A stretch of 64,000 nt of DNA, from contig JBAVGO010000142.1 in NCBI GenBank assembly GCA_049684915.1, positions 1 to 64,000 of the forward strand, read 5' to 3'. The notes beneath the pieces were generated by a model. The model searched no databases and was not told the origin of the DNA. It saw only the letters and a list, made by a program, of their open reading frames with translations. Position 1 is the first letter of the stretch, and every line of letters begins with the position of its first letter. The stretch comes from GWB2-37-7 sp049684915 (GTDB lineage: Bacteria; Bacillota; Clostridia; Lutisporales; Lutisporaceae). The translations under genes were made by a program, and so were the position numbers. Shown piece after piece: positions 1 through 13,800 of this stretch.

Positions 1-225
1 TTACTATTTTATGCCCTACACGACGTTTAATAAGTTATTATCTTATATCTTTGTTTTAATACATTCACTATATTAAGTATCTATATATTTTGCACAAAAT
101 ATGCGAAAACTATAAAGATAAAATAAAAAGCACTGTACATTTTTCATTCTGTACAGTACTTTTTATTACTAGGGTATGGGGTCAGTCGTGTAACACAGTA
201 AACCGGCTTATTGTTTTATTTGATA
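1..225. other. Intergenic tail downstream of the biosynthetic operon
   Basis: This AT-rich stretch lies beyond the stop codon of the serine hydrolase gene. I see no coding region in it. The only clear structure is the terminator-like hairpin at 126-165, listed separately. Confidence 0.6.
126..165 (-). terminator. Terminator of the NRPS operon
   Basis: The arms AAAAGCACTGTACA and TGTACAGTACTTTT pair around a short AT-rich loop with one mismatch. On the minus strand the hairpin is followed by a T-rich tail, and on the plus strand also, so it may work in both directions. It lies about 60 bases past the stop codon of the serine hydrolase gene, as expected for the end of the operon. Confidence 0.65.
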
Positions 226-1782
226 TCATTGTTTAAGGTCGATTGTATTCTTCCTTTTAAAATTCCTATTCTTCTTCTTATATAAGCCTGTCAGCAGCAC
301 ATATGTATATAGCAGCCAAACACCTATATATACTAAATAGAGTGCGGTTTTTACAGTTCCAGGAAGCCATACAAAAACAAATCCCCACGTTACTCCTGAA
401 TAGGCTATGTATGGAATCATATAAATACAGTAGCTCAAGCCCAACATAAAGATAAACGAGAAGCATACTTTTAAAACATTCTTAATCCCTGTTCCCACAA
501 ATTCTCTTTCTTTCTTAAATATTTGTTTTAATGCTATGATTGCAGAATACAGTGTCCACAAGTTCAGCAGTCCAAAAAAGGTAATAATGATGACAGCTAT
601 CCTATCTGCTCTTTTATTCATATCAGTTACTTCTTCGATTTCAAACTTATTCTGCATTATATCATTGATACCTCGAGCTATCACTGAAATGCTTTCTGAA
701 TTTGTATTACTGAGCACTGCGATACCTATTTGACTCTCAGGTCTGAATACTATAAATGAAGAATAACTGGGATTATTTCCACCATGAAAAGTCTCTCCAC
801 CTTTTTCTGCTGGTAAAATAAACCACCCAGCAGCATAGCGCGATCCATTAGAGCGAGGCTCAACTCTCTGGTTAGGTATGTGAGAGTCTGCCACCAGTGC
901 CTTGCTGAATTTGGAAGTCTCCTCGTTGCCCATTTGAATTTTGAGCCATTTTGCCATATCCTCAGCACTAGATAAAATATATCCAGCAGGCTTATTTCCT
1001 CTATAAACAGGTGCATTATATAAACGTGGTTTTAAAAACCCAAGCTTATAGCCCTGTGCCAGGTTTTCATCAACACTTTCATTATGGAATAAGTAGGTGT
1101 TGTTCAAGCCCATTGGCTTTAAGATGCTTTTTTCAATATATTCTTCATAGGTTGACCCTGTAACATTTTGAATAATTAATCCCAAAACATCATAGTTGAT
1201 TGTTGCATATTGATACCATTCCCCAGGTTTACTATCCAGCTCTATATTAATCAAGTTCTTGACTGTTTCCTCCAGGGCATTATCCTCATTAGAAATTGGA
1301 AGCTTGTCTATTGTTTTGAAGGGTATCCCACTGGTATGGTGCAATAACTCCTCTAGCGTTATTGGTACTTCCTTTCCCTGATACTTAACGATAAGCCACG
1401 GAATATATTTGCTTACTTCATCCTCTAAACTGATGAGCCCTTCATTTTGCAAATTGAGAATGCCCAAGGCAGTAAATGCTTTACTATTTGAACCAATTTC
1501 AAATAACGATTCAGAGGTCACTGGCTTTTTTGACTCTATATCCGAATACCCAAAGCCCTTTTGGTAAATAGTATCACCCTTTTGAACAATAGCGATAGAT
1601 ATTCCTGGAATCAGCTCGTTATCCATCTGTTCTTTTATAAAATTTTCTATTTTGATTGTATCAGCATCTAACAAGAGATTTATTTCTTTTGGATCATTAC
1701 CTAAAGCATTGCTGCTCAAAGGAAATAAAACTATAGAAATAAGGATAGTGAAAAGGATTAATAGCCTACTTATTTGTTTCAT
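226..1782 (-). CDS. Membrane-anchored beta-lactamase/PBP-like serine hydrolase
   Basis: This 518-residue protein belongs to the beta-lactamase (class C/PBP4*/esterase EstB) family. It starts with a signal peptide (residues 1-26) and has a serine hydrolase domain at about 40-375. The nucleophile motif SxxK is S98-N-S-K101 and the HGG motif is at 333-335. The usual second motif Y-x-N reads Y192-A-T194, so the conserved Asn is replaced by Thr. The C-terminal 120 residues hold about four membrane segments (roughly 394-417, 437-460, 462-480, 482-500), so the catalytic domain should face outside. It is the last gene of the operon, 34 bases after the giant synthetase. Roles that fit the family are trimming the peptide product during export (prodrug peptidase), self-protection, or hydrolysis of a D-amino-acid bond. 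The family assignment is firm and the substrate is unknown. Confidence 0.85.
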   Translation of the reverse strand: MKQISRLLILFTILISIVLFPLSSNALGNDPKEINLLLDADTIKIENFIKEQMDNELIPGISIAIVQKGDTIYQKGFGYSDIESKKPVTSESLFEIGSNSKAFTALGILNLQNEGLISLEDEVSKYIPWLIVKYQGKEVPITLEELLHHTSGIPFKTIDKLPISNEDNALEETVKNLINIELDSKPGEWYQYATINYDVLGLIIQNVTGSTYEEYIEKSILKPMGLNNTYLFHNESVDENLAQGYKLGFLKPRLYNAPVYRGNKPAGYILSSAEDMAKWLKIQMGNEETSKFSKALVADSHIPNQRVEPRSNGSRYAAGWFILPAEKGGETFHGGNNPSYSSFIVFRPESQIGIAVLSNTNSESISVIARGINDIMQNKFEIEEVTDMNKRADRIAVIIITFFGLLNLWTLYSAIIALKQIFKKEREFVGTGIKNVLKVCFSFIFMLGLSYCIYMIPYIAYSGVTWGFVFVWLPGTVKTALYLVYIGVWLLYTYVLLTGLYKKKNRNFKRKNTIDLKQ

Positions 1783-1816
1783 CTTGCATCGCTCCTTATA
1801 TTAATCTATTTTTTGT

Positions 1817-4800
1817 TCATGCTTTCCCTTCCATACTCTTATCAAAAGCTTCGGTCAGTTCATGAACATTGGGCTCACTAAATATGGTAAAATGATCTCC
1901 CTCAATTTCGGTTACCTCATAATGATTTTCAATATACACCTCCCAATTCATAGGTTTGAGCCAGCTACTGTCTTTTGCCTTTATTAAGTGTACTGTTGCT
2001 TTTATTTTAGTCGAAGGCAAATAGTCATAAATTGCTCTGTTTATTGTACGTATCATGTTTACATATCTGACTATTTCGTTAATCTCCAAATTTTCAACAA
2101 TCGCCTGTATTTGCTTTGCATATTTAGGTGTAAGCTTGATGATGCTTTCCACCGAGACACCGTGCCTCTCCATATAATCTATAGCTTCAAGCCACAGCTC
2201 ATCAGTCGTATTAATTGTCTTTGCTTTTTCAGACAGCCAATTGTCTGGTAGTATACTGCTTATAAATTTCGTTTCATCGGCTAGACTAAACGTGGATTTC
2301 TCTTTACCTTCATCAGATGGGCTATCTGTATCAAACAGCCAAATACCGTCTATCTGATATCCCTGCTGCTCCAGTTGACTTGCCATCTCAAAGGCGATGA
2401 TGCCGCCAACACTCCAACCCCCTAGATAATAGGGACCTTCTGATTGAAGCGTCTTTATTTTCTCCACATATGACGCTGCTATTTCTTTCACTTCTGTCCA
2501 TACAGGTACATAGCCTTTTCCCATATCTGCTTTTATTCCCCAACAGTTGATGTCTGCTTTCATGTTACTGCAAAAATTCTTATATCCATTTACATCACAT
2601 GAAATATCATGTATCAGGAAAAGGGTCTTTTTCTGATTTCCAGCTTTTCTTAAAAGTATAAGACTCTCGTCTCCATATATTTTTTCCTTGTCCTTGTGCT
2701 TATCTATATAGTCTCCCATAGCCCTGATTGTAGGTGCTTTAAATACTTCCTTCAGAGGCAGCTCAAAGCCTAATTCCTTGTATAGTCTTCCCACCAGCAT
2801 AGTTGCTTTCAGGGAGTGTCCTCCCAGTTCAAAGAAGTTATCCAGTACACCAATACCTTCAGTATGAAGCAGCACTTCCCATATTCTTACCAGTTCTTTT
2901 TCAGTCTGGGTTAAAGGTGCTTCATATGCATGTCCCAGACGTGCATATCCCGAAGGCTTCGGCAGCGCCTTTCTATCAACCTTTCCATTTGGTGTCAGCG
3001 GAATACTGTCAATCTGCATATAATATGTAGGTATCATATAATCAGGCATCAGTTCAGCCAGATAGCTTCGGATTGTGTTTTGCACTTCAGCCGCTTCTGC
3101 CACAATATAGGCACATAAATACTTATCACTGCCCTCTCCCCATGGAACAACAACCGCATCCTTGATTGCTTCATGTCTGGTCAGGTGACTTTCTATTTCG
3201 CCAAGCTCTATTCTATATCCTCTAATTTTTACCTGATTATCCAATCTTCCTAAAAATTCTACGTTTCCATTGCTATCCCACTTTACCAAATCTCCTGTTT
3301 TATACATCCTGCTTCCCTTCATAAATGGATCAGATATGAACCTTTCTTCGGTCAATTCAGGCTTGTTTAAATAGCCTCTAGCAACGCCCGCCCCGCCTAT
3401 ATAAAGCTCTCCGTACTGTCCTATCGCTTTGGGCTTCAAGTTATCATCCAAAATATAGAAGCTGGTATTTTGCATTGGTTTTCCGATTGGAACATTTCCT
3501 TCTCCCTCTATATTTGCAGTGGACGCTTCGTAATAGCTTGAGTCTATTGTTGCTTCAGTGATACCATAGCTGTTTAATATTCTCATGTTCGCAGAAAAAC
3601 GTTCTAACAGTTTTCGGAAGTCCGCAATCAAACAGCTGTCAGAGCCTAATATTAAAAGCTTAAGCCAGTCAACTTCCTGGCTGCTGTCATAGATGTATTC
3701 CATTAATGGAATAACTAACGCTGGTGTTGATTCAAACATATTTATCTGATGTTCTTTCATCAGCTTATACAGCGATGGAGGATCAAGCCTCACATCACTT
3801 GGACAGATAATCATTTTCCCTCCGTTTAAGAGGGCTCGTGACAAATCTCCTGCAAATACATCAAAGGACATACTTGCCATTTGAAGCAGCTTTATTTCAT
3901 TTTCATCCAGCTTGTAAGCCTTTCGCCAACCGTCAGCAATATTTATTAGGTTTCTATGCTCAACCATAACTCCTTTTGGTTTGTCGGTTGTCCCTGAAGT
4001 ATAGATAACATAAACCAAATCCTCAGGTTTATTGATTATTGGTAGGTTGCTGCTATGTCCTACATATATGGATGTATCCTTAATGTCTATTGTCTCGCTT
4101 TTAAATTGAAGCTTTTCGGCAAACTTTTTCTGTGTTAGCAGTATCTGTACATCGCTGTCATAGAGCATATATTCTATTCTATCCTGAGGATATTCAGGGT
4201 CTATAGGCAAGTATGCACCTCCAGCCTTTAGCACTGCCAAAATGGAAACGATCATTTCTATCGACCTGTCTACCATGACGCCTACTATACATTCATTCCT
4301 GATACCCTTTTCTTTGAGCTGCCTTGCAAGCTGATTGGATTTCTCATTGAGCTCTTTATATGTCATTTGCTCCTTTTCAAACACCAGTGCAATCCTGTCA
4401 GGTGTCTTCTCCACCTGCTCTTCAAACATCTGATGGAATACTTTATCATAAGGATAATCAGCCTTTGTTTGATTGAATGCTTCCAAAAGCTGTTGCTTCT
4501 TCTCTTCAGACAGTATGTCTATTTCTTTTAGCTGCTTACGAGGATTTGCAACAATTTCTCTCGCTATGTTTGAAAAAAGGTATGCAAAACGTTCAATGGT
4601 CTCTTTCTTAAATAGCCTAGTGCAATATCCCAAGTTTAATACCAAGCCTTTTACGCCTTCTAATATAGATAAAATCATGTCACACTTAGATGACATATTG
4701 TTAGAAGGATACAGACTTACACTAAATGTATTATTTTTAATATGACTTATCCTACTTTCAAAATTTTGAAGAATGATCATTACATCAAACAGCGTATTTC

Positions 4801-7800
4801 GACTCATATCCTTTCTTAAGTCTAGCTTCTCAATCAATTCCTCTATCGGATAATCTTGATTTTCATATCCATCAATGACAGTTCCTTTCAAAGCATCCAA
4901 GTAGGTATCGAAACGCATTTCCACATCTATTTTGCATCGGAATGCAATGTTATTAAGAAATACACCAACAAGCTGTGAAAGCTCCTCCTTGCCCCTTCCT
5001 GCTGTAACTGTTCCAACTACTATGTCATTTTGTCCGCTATATTTTGAAATGGTAATATTATATATAGCAAGAAGTAAGGTAAAGAGTGTAACGCCTTGAT
5101 TCATTGCCAATTCATTCAATTGATTTGACAATTCCTTTTCCAATAGAATACTGTATATATCACCTTCACTGCTCTGAACCTCTGGGCGTGAAAAATCTGT
5201 CGGGAGACTAAGAACAGGAAGCTCCCCTTCAAACTCCTTGACCCAGTACTGTTCTTGCTTTTTTAAGATTGCCTTGTCCATTATTTCATTTTGCCATACT
5301 GCATAGTCCTTGTATTGTATTCTTAAAGGTGCCAATGTCTCTCCCTCATAAAGTCTCATAAACTCATCAACCATGATTTCTATGGACGTACCATCCAATA
5401 TGATATGATGAGCATCCAGCATTAGAATATGCCTGTCTACTGCTGTTTTTACAAGTTTAGTTCGTATAAGGGGTGCCTTGCTTAAGTCAAAAGGTTGTAT
5501 GAATTTCTTGATTATACTCGGTATATTTGCTTCATCCGCTTCATCATATTGAATATGACAGTTTATATCATGGATTATTTGAACAATTTGCTCTCCTTCA
5601 AATTCAAAGGAAGTCCGAAAAGCTTCATGCCTTTCTGTCAGCATTCTAAAAGCTGCTTCAAATCTCGCCTTGTCCAGTTGACCCTCAAATATCATTACTG
5701 TTGGTGTGTTATAGCTGATATTTGTTTCATCAAATTGTTGGATAATATAGATACGCTTCTGAATTGAAGAAACAGGATAATATTCCCTGAATCCTGTAGG
5801 AGCTATCTCTTCATATAGTTTCTTTTCCATACTGGAAATATATTCTGCCATGCCCTTAATAGTCGGTATCATAAACATTTCTCTCAAAGGCACTTCCACA
5901 TCAAATAATTCATTTATCTTTCCTATTACATTGGTTGCTCTTAATGAATGTCCTCCAAGCTCAAAGAAGTTATCATTTATTCCGACTTTTTCAACTCGCA
6001 AGACCTCCTGCCAGAGCTTTACCAATTTTTCTTCAATCTCATTCTTTGGTGCTTCATACTCTATCCCAGTTTCTATCTCTCTGTGGTATTCTTCCAATAC
6101 TCTTTTGTCTATCTTCCCATTTGGTGTCAGCGGCATTTTTTCAGGTTGAATATAATACTGCGGAAGCATGTATTCTGGCAATTCCTCTTTTAAGTGTTCC
6201 CGAATTTCTCCTACTGTCATTTTTTTGTTTGCTGTTATATACGCTATAAGATATTTTTCCTTTTGCTCATCTTCCCTTGCCATCACGACTGCTTCTTGTA
6301 TTGCTTCATGCTTTAACAACATGCTTTCTATTTCTCCTACTTCTATCCTGTAACCTCTAAGCTTAACCTGGTGGTCTGTTCTTCCTATGAATTCAATATT
6401 GCCATCATCGAGCCATCTTGCCATATCCCCTGTCCGATACATCTTTTCTCCTTCAACAAAAGGATTTATCAGGAATTTATCTTTGGTTAATTCTGCTTTA
6501 TTGATGTAGCCTCTTGCTATGCCTTCTCCAGATATATAGATTTCCCCTTGTACTCCCACAGGCTGTGGCTGCTGTTTTTCATCCAGAATATACAGTCTAT
6601 AGTTTGTTATTGGTCTGCCTATAGATACTTTTGTTTCCTCTTCTCCTGTACAGGTGTAGCAGGTGCTACATACGGTTGCCTCTGATGGTCCGTACATGTT
6701 ATATATATTTGCTTTTTTTATGATGTTTGTGTAGTATTCTTTTTTCAATATGTCGCTGCTGCTTAAGTATGTATGTACCGTTTCCATCGGTTTCAGCTTG
6801 TTGAATTCACTTAGTATCAATGGTGAACAGCTAAGTATGCTTACCCCATTTTTATCTATGATTTCTTTTAACTCTTTTGCTTCCTTCACCTGCTCATCTC
6901 TTGGTATGACTACTTTGCCACCACAAGCAAGCATACTATAGGTTTCCTCTACAAAACCATCAAAGGCAATGGATGCCTGTTGCAGAGTTGCGTCCTTCTC
7001 TGTCAGCTCAAACATGCTGTTAAAGCTGTTTACATACGCAATCACGTTTCGGTGCTCTGTCATAATCCCCTTGGGCTTTCCTGTTGTACCAGAGGTGTAT
7101 ATGATATATGCCAGTTCACTGCTGTTACTTGTCTTACCCAGATTTTCCCCATTGCCTGTATATATTGCTTCATCTTCTAGTATGATTTTGTCCATGTCTG
7201 TTTCTATTTTGTCTTTTAGTTTTTCCTGAACTAGAAGCAACCCCACCTGGCTGTCCTCAAGCATATAGCTTATTCGCTCTTTGGGATATGCCGGGTCGAT
7301 TGGCAGATAAGCACTCCCGACTTTTAGTACAGCCAGGATTCCTACCAGCATTTCTATAGATTTTTCCGTCATGATTCCAACAATACTGTTTTCTTTTATT
7401 CCGTATCCCTTAAGGTAGCTTGCAAGCTTGTTTGCCTTGATATTCAATTCCCTATATGTCAGTTGATTATCTTCGTACACAACTGCAACGTTTTCAGGTG
7501 TTTTTTTAACTTGTTCTTCAAATAGCTGATGCAGAGTTTTTCCCTTTTCATAGTCTGCTCTCTTATTATTAAAAGCATATATGACTTGGTCTGCTTCCTG
7601 CTTATCAAGCATTAGTATATCAATTAGCTGTTGCTCTGGCTTGCTGACTATTTCACTTGCAATTTTGTAAAAATGTTTCCCAAAGGTTTCCATAGTTTTT
7701 TCTTTAAACAGCCTTGTACAATACTGCACGTTTATCACTAGCTCTTTTCCACTTTCTACTACATATAGGCTCATATCATAGTCAGAAGCTTTGTTCGTCC

Positions 7801-10800
7801 AATGATAGGGCTTCATTGCCAATTGTTCCGCCGACATTTGGGTGTTCTGTCTTTCATAATTTTGAAGTATTAGCATAACATCAAACAGTACATTTCTGCT
7901 TATATCTTTCTTAATGTTCAGTTTTCTAATCAGAGCTTCTATAGGATAGTCCTGATTTTCATAAGCACCAAGTATTTTATCTCGCAGTTCTTGCAGATAG
8001 CTTATTGCTGTTTTTTCTTTTTGGGGTAAGCATCTAATCGCAATGCTGTTCAAAAACAAGCCTACCATTCTCTGCGTTTCCTCATTGAGTCTGCCAGCAC
8101 TGACGGTACCTATAACGATATCCTCCTGTCCGCTATGCTTGGATAATACAACGCTTAATATTTCCAATAGCACCATAAACAATGTCGTCTCTGTTTTTGC
8201 CGCAAACGCCTTTAATTGTGAAAACAATCCTTCGTCCAGCTTAAATGTATATATATCTCCCTCATAGCTTTGAATGCTGGGTCTTGGATAATCCGTAGGC
8301 AGATTGAGTACAGGAGGTTCTCCCTCATATTGCTGCAGCCAATATTCTTCATATTTGCTTTGCTCTCCACTTTCCAGCTTCTTAAGTTGCCATTGTGTAT
8401 AATCCTTATACTGTATACCCAGCTTAGGAAGCTCCTTCCCTTCATATAGGCTTGTAAATTCCTCCGCAAGCACTGTCAGAGATGTGCCATCCGATATGAT
8501 ATGGTGCAAATCGTATGCCAATATTTGTTTCTCTTCTCTGTTATCCTTTGTACGTGTTTTAATAAGCCCCACTCTTAGAAGCGGTGCCTTGGCTAGGTCA
8601 AAGGGTCTGACAAAGCTTTGTAGTATTGTTTCTAAGTCCTTATCTTCTTTAGCTTCTTCATATTGAATTGCAAAGTCTATTTCATTGTGTATTTTCTGTA
8701 CAGGTCCATTTTCTGATAACTCAAAGGAGGTTCTTAAGGCTTCATGCCTGTTTATAAGTTTTTTAAATATCTGCTCAAATTTGTCCCTATTCACGACTCC
8801 TGCTGTTTCCAAAAATCCAGAAATATTATATGCTGTACTGTCCTTATCCATAAGCTGCATGGTATATAATCTAATTTGAGCCGGTGACAGCTCATAGTAT
8901 TCCGATTCCTTTACTGGCTGTATGAATGCAATGTTATTTTTTTCACAGCTCTTAATGTATTGTGCCAAGCCTTTTATTGTAGACTTTTTAAATACTTCTC
9001 TAAGTGAAATTTCTACATTTAACTCTTTATGTATCTTTCCTACCATTGTTGTTGCCCGAAGAGAATGTCCTCCCAGTTCAAAGAAGTTATCGTTTATTCC
9101 AACCTTCTCTAGATTTAATATGCTACTCCATATTTCTACCAATTTTTCTTCAATTTCATTTCTTGGTGCCTCATATGTAACGCCTGTGTCTATCATGTTT
9201 CCTGGCTCAGGTAGTGCCTTATGATCTATCTTTCCATTTTGTGTTACAGGCATTTTATCCAGCTGTATAAAATATGACGGTATCATATAATCAGGAAGTC
9301 CTTTTGCTAAATGCTCCCTAAGCTCCACTATGCCTAATTCCTTTTCTGCCACGATATATGCGCAAATATATTGACCTCTTTGGTCTGTCTTTGCAATTAC
9401 AACTGCTTCTCTCACTGACTCGTGCTTCATAAGCTGGTTCTCTATTTCCCCCAGCTCTACCCTGTAGCCTCTTATCTTTACCTGTTGGTCTATACGTCCC
9501 ATAAATTCTATGCTTCCGTCAGGCAGCCAGCTTGCCAGGTCACCAGTTCTGTAAATTCTATCCTCAGAGATGAATGGATTTGGTACAAATTTCTCTGCTG
9601 TAAGGGATTGTCTGTTCAGATATCCCCTAGCTAGTCCATCTCCTGCTACACATAGCTCTCCAGGTACGCCTATTGCTGTAGGCTTTAAGTATTTATCAAG
9701 TATATATATTTTGCTATTGCTTATAGGTCTGCCTATTACAGGCTTCTTCATAAAAGCTTCAAGCTCAAGTTGTTTTGCAGCAATCATACATGCGACTGTT
9801 CCTACAGTTGCTTCGGTAGGTCCATAGTGGTTCATTATTTGTATATTTTTGTATAGCTTATATGTGCTTTCTACGTCTGTAACATTTATATTCTCTCCAC
9901 CCAATACAACAAGTCGCAACGAGTCTAGTGCTCTGCCTTCTAAGAAGCTTTCACAGTTACATATCGTGCTATATAAGGAGGGGGTAAGCTTTACATATGA
10001 AATACCCTTTTCGTTGATGTATTTTATTAAAGCTTCAGGGTTTGTATATGCGTCTTTTGCCATTACATGAAGCTCTGCCCCTTGCAGAATTGACGAATAT
10101 AGGGCGGTATACCCTAAATCAAAGGCAGCAGAAGATACAAGCATAGCCTTATCCGCTTCATTTATTCCTGCTTTAGCTGTAAACCAGCTTATATAGTTGA
10201 CCAGATTCTTATGCTCCAGCATAACCCCTTTTGGCTTACCTGTGGTACCTGATGTGTATATTACATATATCAAGTCTGTGGACTTATTGATATTATTCAA
10301 ATTGTCCATATTACCAGTGTACAAATCCTCATTATCCAACAAGAGTATTTGTTTATCCTTCAGCGGTTCTTCAATTAAATAAGAATAAGTTAAAAGTAGC
10401 TTCGCACCGCTATCCTCCAGCATATAGTTTATCCTGTCTGCTGGATATTCTGGGTCAATGGGAAGATATGCTCCTCCTGCCTTTAGTATCCCTAGGATTC
10501 CTACAACCATTTCCAAGGAACGCTCTGCAATTATTCCAACAATACTGTCAGATGTCACTCCCGCTCTTCTGAGTTTGTTTGCCAGTTGGTTTGCCTTTTG
10601 GTTTAACTCTTTGTATGTTAAAGCCTTGTTTTCAAAAACCACCGCTGCTTTATTAGGTACTCGTTCTACCTGTTCCTCAAACAGTTGATGAATGGTTTTT
10701 TCTTTTTGATATGCTGTATCAGTATTGTTGAACACTTCTAGGAGCTGATTTTTCTCCATCTCATCAAGCATATCAATTTCACTTAGCTCTCTGTCTGGGA

Positions 10801-13800
10801 AAGCTACTACATTCTTAATTAAATTGACATAGTGCTCCAAAATCTGCTTTGCAGTTTCCTGCTTGAATAAGCCTATGTTATACTCCAAGCTAAGCTCTAA
10901 GCCTGCCTTCGTCTCCGCTGCATGAATAGTCATATCAAATTTTGAAATCCTATTTTCAAATGGATATAGTGAAAACTCAGCTTCTTTTGTTGATTCTTCT
11001 GGATAAAGGAAATTCAGCATGACATCAAACAACGGGTTGCGGCTCATATCTCTGCGGATATTTAAGCTTTCCACCAAGTCCTCAAATTGGAAATCTTGTT
11101 TATCGTAGGAGTCAAGAGCATTTTTCTTTACTTCCTCTAAAAATGCCTTAAAGGTTTTATTGCCTGTAGGTCTATTTCTAAGTGCAATTGTATTTGCAAA
11201 CATTCCAATGACACTATTTAACTGTACATTGCGTCTGCCTGAGATTGGTGAGCCGATGATAATATCCTCTTGTCTAGTATATTTAAACAGCAATACATTA
11301 TATACTGCTAGTAACAGCATGAACAGGGTTGTACCTGTCTCTGCCGCTTTTTTATTCAAAGACTCCAGTACCTCCAAAGGTACTGATTTTCTTACAATAT
11401 CCCCATCAAAACACTGAACCGCTGGTCTAGGATAATCTGTAGGCATATTTAATATAGGCAGCTCTCCCGAGAATGTATCTAGCCAGAACTCCTTTTGATT
11501 TTTTATCAGCTCCGAGCTTGCATACTCACTTTGCCATACTGCATAATCCTTGTACTGCAAAGCTGGAATAGGCAATTCCTCACCGTTATATAACTCTGTA
11601 TATTCTTTCATGATGATATTCATAGACAGCCCATCCGCTATAGAATGGTGAATATCAAACAGCAGCAAATGCTTCTCTTCGCTGATTTTCAGAAGTCCTA
11701 TACGCATAAGCGGTGCTACGCTCAAATCAAAAGGTTGAATAAAAGCTTTGATAATCCCTTCTGCTTTGCTTTCGTCGCCTTCCATATAGCTAATATCAAA
11801 AGCTACTGTGTCATGAATCCTCTGTATTGGGATGCCCTCTAGCATTTCAAAAGAAGTTCTTAGACTCTCGTGTCTTTCTATAAGCGTACGAAACACCTTT
11901 TCAAAACGCTGCTTGTCAATACTACCTGGCAGCATAACAACAGAAGGTATATTGTAAAATGTACTATTGCTTTCAAGCATATTTAATATATATACTCTTT
12001 TTTGTGCAGAGGATACAGGATAGTAGTCTCTTTTTTCTACTTTTTTGATTTTTTCTACACCAGCTTCATTGGTACGCTTATTTAAGTAAGTCGTATCCAA
12101 CATGTCGCAGAATTCGCATATAACAGACGTTCCCAAAAGGTCTCTGACTTTTACATTTGTCAATAGCTTTTGGTTAATCCCATTTACCACGTCCATTGCG
12201 ATTAATGAATCCCCACCCAATTCATAGAAATCGTCATTAATATTGAGCGTATCAAAGCCCATTAATTCTCCTAGAACTTGACCTATTAGCTTCTCTGTCT
12301 GTGTATAATTCTTATCAGCTTTTCCATCCAGATGTATTTCCTTTACCTGTTTGCTTATAGGCAATTCTAGGCTTTGATTGACAATATTTCGTCTAATTGT
12401 TCCTTCAGGGATACTAACCCAGCATCTGCTCTCTTCAAACTGATATGCAGGAAGTCTTACCTTCCTCCTATTGTCGGAATTTTGATAAAGTGCATCCCAA
12501 TTGATTTCCACATCGTTTATGTAAAGCTTGCACAGCTCATCTAATGATTTTTCTAAAACCTGTTCTTCGTCATATAACGACATGTCAAGACCATCACTGA
12601 TTTTTTCATTCAATGGATCATGGCTATAATAGATTCCATCATATTCATCACTTGCCAGATTTTCACTTACCAGGCGATTGATTTTATCTTCTAGTGCCAG
12701 CTTAGTTCCAGCTATTATAGCCAGTCTGTATTTGTAATGTCCTCTTCCTGTATTTGCGGTATAACAGATATCCGATAAGCTTCCTTCTATGCCATCGTCA
12801 AAATACGCCTTATATCTAGCAACCAACCTTTTTAAGCTGCTTTCTGTTTTTGCTGACAAGGTAAGTATCTGAGGCATTTCTCCCCATGGTTCTGAGTCAT
12901 ACTCACGATAAGGTGCTTCCTCCAATACCAAATGACAGTTGGTACCCCCTAGTCCAAAAGAGCTTACACCGCATATTCTCGGAAAGTCATTTTTTTGCCA
13001 AGCTTGATGCTTCACATTAACATAGTAAGGTGCTTTGATAAAATCAATTTCCCGTCTCGGAGTAGTAAAATGAATATTAGGAAATAATTCTTTATACTTT
13101 AGAGATATAACAGCCTTCAACAGTCCTGCTATGCCAGCGGCACTTTCCAAATGCCCGATATTTGTCTTTATGGAGCTGATGGCACAAAACTGCATTTTTT
13201 CCGTATACCTTCTAAATGCTCTGTTCATGCTTTCAAGCTCAATCTGGTCTCCCAGCTTTGTACCTGTCCCATGTGCTTCAATATAAGTAATGTTCTCTGG
13301 TGATATTCCTGCATTTTGCCATGCTCTTAACAGCAAATCCTCTTGGGCTTCTGGATTTGGTGCTGTGATGCCTATAGAGCTGCCATCCTGATTCATGGCT
13401 CCGCCATCAATTACTGCATAGATATTGTCTCCATCCTCTAATGCTTTTTCTAAAGGTTTTAATAATATCGCAGAAATACCCTCCCCAAAGCCAGTACCAT
13501 CTGAATTGTCATCAAATGCTTTGGTTCTGTTGCTCGATGAGACTATCCCTAGTTTATCCATTCCGTTAAACATACCTTCTGATGAAGGCAGGTAAAGCTT
13601 AATGCCTCCCGCAATTGCCATATCGCAATCATTGCTCCTTATTGCGTTACATGCACTGTAAACCGCTATGAGAGATGAGGAACATGCTGTATCCAGGAGT
13701 ATTGCCGGACCCCTTAAATCTAACAAATAGGATATTCTGCTGGCTATAATCATTGGAACATTTCCTGCTATAGACATTTGGTACAAGGCTTCATCAACGG

